Below, one piece after another: positions 54,189 to 61,200 of a DNA stretch of 64,000 nucleotides. How positions within the stretch are numbered: position 1 is the first letter of the stretch; the number at the start of each line of letters is the position of its first letter. Below the pieces are notes generated by a model. The model searched no databases and was not told where the DNA came from. It saw only the letters and a program-made list of their open reading frames with translations. The DNA lies in contig NZ_JAAGLU010000019.1 of the NCBI RefSeq assembly GCF_010550245.1, positions 1 to 64,000 of the forward strand. The letters are read 5' to 3'. Source of the DNA: Streptomyces sp. SID12501. GTDB lineage: Bacteria; Actinomycetota; Actinomycetes; Streptomycetales; Streptomycetaceae. A program made the position numbers and the translations under genes.

Positions 54189-56735
54189 TCAGTCCCGCCG
54201 TGCCAGATCCAGCGCCGCCACCCCGACGAACCAGTCCAGCACTTCGCAGATCTCGTCACTGTGCTCCGCGAAGACCGTGACCGGGAAGGACGGGCGCAGC
54301 TCCAGCTTCGCCTCGGGCAGATCGATGCCGTCGATCTTGTTCAGGCGGTTCAGGAGTTCCCGGCGCTGCTCCGTGTCGTCGAAGGGACTGCGGGTCTTCA
54401 GGTACTGGAAGACCACCTCGACCGTTCCGCTGACGGGGTAGATCCCGACCGGCCACATCAGATGCGGCCGACGGCTGGCCCCGAGGTCCAGCGTGGGGAA
54501 GCAACTCGTCTCCTCGTACCGGCCGTATGTCACGTGGCCGCCCTGGCGGCGCCAGAAATCGAGGACCGCCACGACTCCGGAGTACGCGTCAGGCCAGTTC
54601 TCCTGCAGCTGCGCACGGAACCGCTCGGCCGCCTCTGCATCCTCCCTCTGGGGGAGCAGGTCGTGCACGGCGGGCTGTGCCACGTCTCTGCCCAGCAGGG
54701 TGGCCAGCTCGGCGGCGGACAGGCGCTGGGGAGGGTGGGCCCGCCCGAGGGAGTCGAAGCGCACTCCCTCGCTCGTCAGCAGCTCCTGCGGCGGCGGCCG
54801 GTCACTGCCGTCCGCCCAGCGGAACTGCGGGGAGATCCTGCCCTCCACGGTGAGCACCCGGTAAGCGCCGATCACGCTCGTGTTGGCGCTCAGGTAAGCC
54901 CCGACAGGCACCGGGTGGCTGCCGATCAGTTCGGCGACATCGCCGTACGTCGTCCAGGTGCCGCTCGGCATTGCCACCAGGGCGGCACGCAGCTCGACCC
55001 AGCCCGGCGATTCCTCACCGGCCGGCTTGACCCCGCCGATCGGACAGGGCCACAGTTCCACGGCGCGGTCGGCCAGGCGGTCGGCGCGTTCCAGGATCTG
55101 TGCCTTGCCCCAGCGCTGTGCCGAGGAGATCTCGAGGTTCATGCGCAGGGCGCTGGAGTCGAGGATCTGCTGTTTGCGCTCGAAGGGGTGATTGGAAAGC
55201 TTGGCGTTGTCGCCGGTCAGCGTCAGGTTGCCGAGCGTGTGCACCAGCAGGTCGTGCAGCTCCTGCGGAGTCTGGTTCGGCTCCGTCTCCTCGGCGAGCA
55301 GGTCGAACCACGCGGGAGCGGGGCGTTGCGGCAGGACGTGCTCCACGCTGAGCGACGCCTTGGCGAAGTCCACAGGCTCGGAGGCGCGGTAGCTCTCCTC
55401 CAGGCGGCGCAGGATGTAACTGCGCTGTGGGGGGCGCCCGGACCAGTAGAACGGTTTGGTGCGGACCGCCTCGCGCAGTTCTTCGTCGCTCGGCCAACGC
55501 CGGCGTCGGCCGGACAGAAACCGCCTCACCGCCTCGGCGGCAGATCGGTCTGTCTCGAGCTCCTTCGGCGCTTCCATGAAGATACGGTTGAGGTTGGTGG
55601 TCGGTGTCTGACAGATCAGGCGTCGCACCAGATAGGACTCGACGTAACCCAGTGCCTGGGCCGCGTCGTCCGGCGTCGTCCTGCCAGTGTCGAGAAGGTC
55701 CAGCAGGTGCAGCGTGAGCGGGTAGTGGGTCTGGCCACCCCAGGCGGTCAGACGTTCCAGGACCGTTCGAAGGGCGGGGGACGACTCACGCGCGGGGTCG
55801 ATGATCCGCAGGAATCGGCTGGCTCGCTGGGCGAGTTGCTCGATCTCGCGCTGCAGCGCGTCCTCGTCGCCGGCCAGCGAATGGAGCCGCTTCTGCTGCT
55901 CGCGGTAGATCTCACTCTGCTTGGTCTTGTAGTGGCCGCGTACCACCAGGTCGAGCCAGACCAGGAGTTCGAGGTTCTTCGGACCGAGACTCTGCTGCAT
56001 GGGCAGCCACAGTTCCTGGTAGATCCGCTCGCCTCGTTTGGGCAGCAGCATGAACAAGTAGTTGCGCAACAGGTCGCTCTGGCTGAGCCCGACACCTGTG
56101 TTGTTGATCGACTCGAAGATCCGGTACACGTTGTCGCCCGGCTCGGCGGTGATCTCCACGATGGAGAGCAGGTCCTTGAGTACGGTCTCGACCGTGGCGG
56201 CCCACTTTTCGTCGCCCGCCTCGTGGCGCTGGGCGAGCGCACCGCGGAAGAACCGGTAGGCAGCCCCGATGTTGTCGCTTCCCCCGGCGTCCGCCCGGGA
56301 CTGCACACAGGCGGTGTACGCGTTTCGGTCCGCCTGCGTGGGCAGCAACCGATAGTGGTCCGCGCCTTCGTGGAACTCGTTGACCAGTATCTGGCGGTGC
56401 ACGCGGTCCACCCCGCGCGCGTCACCCGTCTCTTTCAGGTGGTCGCGCAGGGCAGTGAAGGCCAGCATCAGCGTGGTCAACCGCTGCTGCCCGTCGACCA
56501 CCAGCCATTTCTGCACCCCGCCGGCCTGGATCTGACCGGGTGCGAGCACCACGGACCCGAGGAAGTGCGGCGAGGTCGGCTCGCCGGCCAGGTGCTGGTC
56601 GACAAGTTCCCCTATGTCCTCCCACAGTCGCCGAAGCTGGTCCCCGCCCCAGCTGTAAGTACGCTGATAGAGCGGCACCTGGAACTGCTTCTCCCCTTGG
56701 ACGAGCTTGAGGAAGGTGATCTCCTGGGCGCGCAT
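54189..56735 (-). CDS. GmrSD-type modified-DNA nuclease fused to an alkyltransferase-like domain
   Basis: An 848-aa protein. Residues 1-300 are a DUF262/ParB-like domain (VPLYQRTYSWG; DGQQRLTTL at 81-89) that hydrolyses nucleotides in GmrS. About 300-560 is the DUF1524 HNH nuclease half (SVEHVLPQ at about 463-470; LGNLTLTGDNAKLSN). Residues about 585-680 resemble the DNA-binding fold of O6-alkylguanine transferase or ATL proteins (GTWTTYGDVAELIG; YLSANT), without the PCHR cysteine. A final domain follows (YGRYEETSCFPTLDLG). Such single-chain GmrSD proteins cut modified phage DNA; the ATL-like module could add lesion or modification recognition. AGGGAAAGGA before the ATG supports the start. 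Confidence 0.8.
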   Translation of the reverse strand: MRAQEITFLKLVQGEKQFQVPLYQRTYSWGGDQLRRLWEDIGELVDQHLAGEPTSPHFLGSVVLAPGQIQAGGVQKWLVVDGQQRLTTLMLAFTALRDHLKETGDARGVDRVHRQILVNEFHEGADHYRLLPTQADRNAYTACVQSRADAGGSDNIGAAYRFFRGALAQRHEAGDEKWAATVETVLKDLLSIVEITAEPGDNVYRIFESINNTGVGLSQSDLLRNYLFMLLPKRGERIYQELWLPMQQSLGPKNLELLVWLDLVVRGHYKTKQSEIYREQQKRLHSLAGDEDALQREIEQLAQRASRFLRIIDPARESSPALRTVLERLTAWGGQTHYPLTLHLLDLLDTGRTTPDDAAQALGYVESYLVRRLICQTPTTNLNRIFMEAPKELETDRSAAEAVRRFLSGRRRRWPSDEELREAVRTKPFYWSGRPPQRSYILRRLEESYRASEPVDFAKASLSVEHVLPQRPAPAWFDLLAEETEPNQTPQELHDLLVHTLGNLTLTGDNAKLSNHPFERKQQILDSSALRMNLEISSAQRWGKAQILERADRLADRAVELWPCPIGGVKPAGEESPGWVELRAALVAMPSGTWTTYGDVAELIGSHPVPVGAYLSANTSVIGAYRVLTVEGRISPQFRWADGSDRPPPQELLTSEGVRFDSLGRAHPPQRLSAAELATLLGRDVAQPAVHDLLPQREDAEAAERFRAQLQENWPDAYSGVVAVLDFWRRQGGHVTYGRYEETSCFPTLDLGASRRPHLMWPVGIYPVSGTVEVVFQYLKTRSPFDDTEQRRELLNRLNKIDGIDLPEAKLELRPSFPVTVFAEHSDEICEVLDWFVGVAALDLARRD

Positions 56736-56989
56736 GCGCTTCCTTTCCCTACGGCATCCGTGACGGGTGCATAGGCCGAGCCCGTTCAGGTCCGATGCCT
56801 CGCGGCCCAGGGGCAGTTGCCCGCTGAATCTATGCCTTTTCAGACGTTGCTGTCCGCCGATGCCAAGGACGAACGGCTTGAGATGGAGAGGACGACATGT
56901 GCAGCACAGACGTGCCGAGGAAAGAGCTGACAGTTCATTCGGCGCGGCGCATCTGGAGTCGTCCTGAACCATCCATCCGAAAACCGACG

Positions 56990-57694
56990 TTACGGAGTCG
57001 AATCCCCGGAGTCAGGGCCGAGGGGCATCTCGTCCCCACCCTCATCGCCGGCCCAGCTCGGCGGGGGCTCTCCGAAGATGTTCCGTGCGGATTTGATCGT
57101 CAGTCGCCCGAAGACATGGTTGCCGCCGGCGCCGAACGCGGCACCGATACCAAGCGGCACCTGTTTGCTCAGCACCAGGACCCCTTGCTTGGTCCCGTAC
57201 TTGGTGATGAACCGCGGACCCAGCACCTTGTTGGCCCGGTTGATCGCCGCCATGGGGATCGCACTGACGATGCGCCGTGCCCAATAGGGGCCAGTGCGCC
57301 CGACGGCTTTGTCCAGAGCCTTCACCGCTCCGTCGCCGAGGAGGACGGTCAGGACAAGGAGCTTGCGTCGCTCGATGTCCTCAGGATGCAGGCCATGAAC
57401 CTCGGCCAGCGACAGCGTGTAGAGCACTGACGCTTCCGTGAAGAGCATGACGTCAGCCAGAGCCGTCGGGATCCCCGCGCCGGGCACGATCCCTGCCGCA
57501 CCGGATGCTCCTCCGGATGCGGTGATGCCGGTGAGGAAGTAACGATCCAGCCGCCGGATCAGCTCCTGTGGAGTGTCCTCGGGGTGGACTCGCCGCAGGC
57601 GCTCGACGTTCTTCCTCGCCAGCGGCTGCTGGGCGACCAACGCCTTCTCGAGACCCTGCTGGATCACGTTCTTAGCGTCATCGGCCTTGCTCAT
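56990..57694 (-). CDS. EcsC-like protein
   Basis: A 234-aa protein with a glycine-rich hydrophobic segment (TGITASGGASGAAGIVPGAG), the family-typical YTLSLAEVHGLHPEDIERRK and a second hydrophobic stretch near the C-terminus (LGIGAAFGAGGNHVFG). This matches the EcsC family, a poorly understood peripheral or membrane-associated group. The ATG at 57694 begins MSKADDAKNV, and the longer frame to 57949 is promoter sequence. It is divergent from the helicase-nuclease gene across a 581-bp spacer. Confidence 0.7.
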   Translation of the reverse strand: MSKADDAKNVIQQGLEKALVAQQPLARKNVERLRRVHPEDTPQELIRRLDRYFLTGITASGGASGAAGIVPGAGIPTALADVMLFTEASVLYTLSLAEVHGLHPEDIERRKLLVLTVLLGDGAVKALDKAVGRTGPYWARRIVSAIPMAAINRANKVLGPRFITKYGTKQGVLVLSKQVPLGIGAAFGAGGNHVFGRLTIKSARNIFGEPPPSWAGDEGGDEMPLGPDSGDSTP

Positions 57695-57999
57695 CGGGGT
57701 TCTGGTCCTCTCGGATAGCGGGTGCATCGAGGGCGTTGGGATATGGCCAAGTCTGGTGTTGCTTTGACGGTGCGGGTGGGTGAGTCGATCTTGGAATAAG
57801 AATCCGCCGCCTCCTCGACCAGGCGATGGGGCAGCGTGAGGATCCATCAGTGGCTGCACCGCGCTCTTGTCGAGCGGCCGGTTACTGGTGTTGTGGGTGC
57901 GTCGCTGAGCCGTCAACCGGGTTGAAACGTCGACCACTTGCATGTGCATGGCGCCTTCGCTTGCCTCTCGGCCAGCATCGAGTACACCTTGGCGTGCAA

Positions 58000-58166
58000 T
58001 GTGAACTAAGTCAATGTTGCGGGAGGGGGGGTGCCTCGAAGGTGTTACCGGTGTCGTCGGCGTCGTCGGTGATCACTCGTTGGTGGTGATCTGTGCCGGA
58101 TGAACGCCAATGGCCGGTTGGGTGTCCAAGTTTGCTGATACGCTCGTGATGTGTGCTCAGTTCACA
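58000..58166. promoter_or_regulatory. pair of inverted TGTGAACWRAG elements in the EcsC/helicase spacer
   Basis: TGTGAACTAAGTCAATG (58000-58016, plus strand) and, 140 bp away in opposite orientation, TGTGAACTGAG (58156-58166, minus strand) lie in the 581-bp gap 57695-58275. The first matches the methylase/kinase element at 25784 at 16 of 17 bases. The half TGTGAAC resembles half of a Rex operator, but the matching TTCACA half is absent at the right spacing. Nothing else was recognised in the gap. Confidence 0.5.
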
Positions 58167-58275
58167 CTAAAGTCCGTGCGCCGGGGGGCGCCTTGCTATC
58201 GGGCTCGTTGTGGTCGGGGCGAGATGACCGGACGGGTCACCGGATGGCCCTCAGGAGCAGTGGTGGGGTGGGCGT

Positions 58276-61200
58276 GTGAGTCAGGATGAGCGTGGGCTGA
58301 GCGGTGGTCTGCGGCCGGTCGGTTTCGTCTATCAGTACGACGACGGCCTGTATGTGCGGGTGGGCGACGTCGTGCCGTACGCGCTGACAGACACCGAGGG
58401 CAGTCACGGTTACCGGCAGGGTGACGACATGGTGCGGTGCACCCTGTCCCTGAGCAACGGCACCGGGCGGCCACTCGACCTCGGCGGTGTCACCCTGCTG
58501 GTCCGGGGAGGGCTGTACGGCAAGACGGCCCGTCAGGTGCGGGACCACCGCGGCGACTTGCTCGACGATGAGCTTGAGGGCACCCTGCGTGCGGGGCGCA
58601 GGGTCTCCGTCACGTGGGCCTACAGCATTCCCGCCGGTACCGCCGGTGACCTGGACATCGAGGTCCGCTTCCCGGCGCGTGACCGGGGGAGCGTCACGTT
58701 CAGCACGGCGCCCGCAGCCGCCACGGTGGTCGGCGAGCGCCCTGTACCGATGGCGTTCGACCAGTCCGTACTGTTCGGTGAGCGGCAGCAGTCGTTGTTC
58801 GCGGAGCCGGATGACGCCTCGGAGCCCGTGACCAGGGCCGTGCGCCCGGCCCCGACCAGGGGTGACCGGCGCGCCACCGCACCGGCCGGGCTCGATGTCG
58901 TCCCGGCCCAGCCGACCGGCCCCGCGCCTCGGACCACCCGATCACTGGTCGCGGAGGTCTCCGCCAACGGTTTGGATGCCGCTCGCGTCCGGCAGATCTT
59001 CCGGTTTCTCGCCGAGGCCGAGGAGTCGAAGACGCGCCCGGTGCGCACGCTGGACGGGGCGGCCGGCGCGGTGTGGTTCGACGAGTTACCGGACGACGAC
59101 GGCGTGGAGGTGATGATCGACGGCGCTCTCGCGGGGGACGACCCGGCGTGGCTGACCGTCGCCCGCCCCGAACGTGAGGACGCGCCACACCCCAAGGCTC
59201 TGCTCGCGCCCTGGGTGGACGAGACCCGTATCCGTGACTTCAAGGAGCCTCGCGCCCCGCACCTGCGCCGGCGTATCGAACCCGATTTCCCCGACTGGTC
59301 CCGGGGTATCCCGCTCGACAAGACCTATCACGAGCTGGACGAACACCCTCAGCGGGAGAGGATCGAGAAGCTGTACGCCGCCTGGGAGCAGGAATGGCTC
59401 GCCTGGGCGGAGCGGCGCCGCGCGATCGACCCACTGGTCAGGTTGTACGACCGGCTGCACAAGATGCACGAGGACGCCGCGGGCCTCGGTGAGGCGTACG
59501 AACTCGTGCTCGGGCTGGGCCGGCTCACCTGGCAGACGACCTCCGGGCAGCGGGTTGAGCGGCACCTCGTCACGCACCGCGCCACCATCCAGCTCGACCC
59601 GTCCACCGGCACGCTCACCGCTGCCCCCGACCCCACCGGCGTGGGCCTGGAACTCGAAGAGGGCATGCTCGAAGGGGCTCAGCATGTGCCGGGCGCCGTG
59701 CGCGAGACGATCGTCGAGGTACTGGAAGGCGCCTTGGACGTGACCGACCCCGAACACCTCGGCGCCGTTCACACCGCCCTGCGCAGCTGGGTCAACGCCG
59801 CCCACAGCGCCGGAAGTTACGCGCCGACCGTCGAGCGCGCCAAGCCGCGCAGCCTCGAGGTCCCGCAGGTGGGACTCACCCCAGCACTCGTCCTGCGTGA
59901 GCGCAGCCGCCGCTCCACCATGGACGCGCTCAAGGCCATCGCACGCCAGATCGACGCGGGCACGCCGCCCACCGCACTGCTCGGCTACATCGCGGGCCGT
60001 GACGGCGCGCTGACCGCGGCGGACCTCGCGGCGGCGGAGGACGACGGAACCGCGCAGGGCGGTGACGAGATGTACTTCGCACTGCCCGCCAACGAGGAGC
60101 AGCGCACGATCGCCGAACGCCTGCGCGCCAACCGGCTCGTCGTCGTCCAGGGACCGCCCGGTACCGGCAAGACGCACACCATCGCCAACCTGGTCACCGA
60201 CCTGCTCGCCCAGGGCAAGCGAGTCCTCATCACCAGCCACACTCCGCGCGCCCTGCGCGTGCTGCGGGACAAGCTGCCGGAGTCCATCCGCGACCTGTGC
60301 GTGAGCCGCACCGAGGACGGTGCGGCCGCCCAGCGGGAGCTGGAGGCGTCCGTGCAGCGGATTCTCGGCGAGTACGCGGGCTACGACGAGAAGGCCTCCC
60401 GCACGGGCATCAGAACCCTTCAGACGCGCCTCGCGCAGGCCCGTACCGCTCAGCAGGCCATGCTGCGCGACCTCGCCTTACTGCGCGAACAGGAGACCCA
60501 CCGCTTCGAGGCGGAGATCGGCGACTACCGCGGCAGCCTGCAGGAGATCGCCGAGCGCCTCACCGCGGAGGCGGGACGGTACGACTGGCTGGGCCCGGTC
60601 CCACAGGAACAGCCCGCCCTGAGCGCGGACGAGGCACTGCGCCTGCTGCACACCACCCGCGCGTACACCCCGCACCACCAGGCCCTCGCGGCCGAGGTGC
60701 CGGGCCCCTCCGAACTGCCGGGCCCCGGCGACTTCGAGGAGGCCATACGGATCGTACGGTCGGCCGAGGAGGCGCACGTGGCCGCGCGCCAGGACCCGCT
60801 GTGCGCGGAGTACGACACGGCGGTGAGGAGCCTCGGTGAAGGTGAACAGCAGCGGCTGTCCTCGGCGCTCGACGCCTTCTCCACCACCCGCGCCCGTGCC
60901 GGGGCTCTCGCCGCCGCGGCCGGTGACTGGGCCGCAACGCTCCTGAGACAGGTGACCGAGGGACAGGACTGGCAGGCACGCAGCCGGCGGGCCGCCGTCG
61001 CCGAGACCCTGGCGGCCGTCGACAGCTCGCTCGCCGTCCTGGGCACCGCCATGGTCAGCGGCCTGGAGCAGTACGACCCGGCTACGGCGCTCGCGCAGGT
61101 CACCGCACTGCACGACGGTCTCGGTCAGGGACAGAAGCTGCGCGGCGCCCTCGGTATGCGCTCCAAACTGGCGAAGACGGTCGGCGCGTTCGCGGAGAAC

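Noticed and set aside
53781-56774. 997-aa open frame on the plus strand
   Set aside because: Apart from its first 90-100 codons it is the antisense of the GmrSD-like gene, whose minus-strand frame has domains, a ribosome site and normal codon bias.
58000-58166. Rex operator
   Set aside because: TGTGAAC matches one half of the Rex site, but the required TTCACA half three bases later is missing at all five sites.
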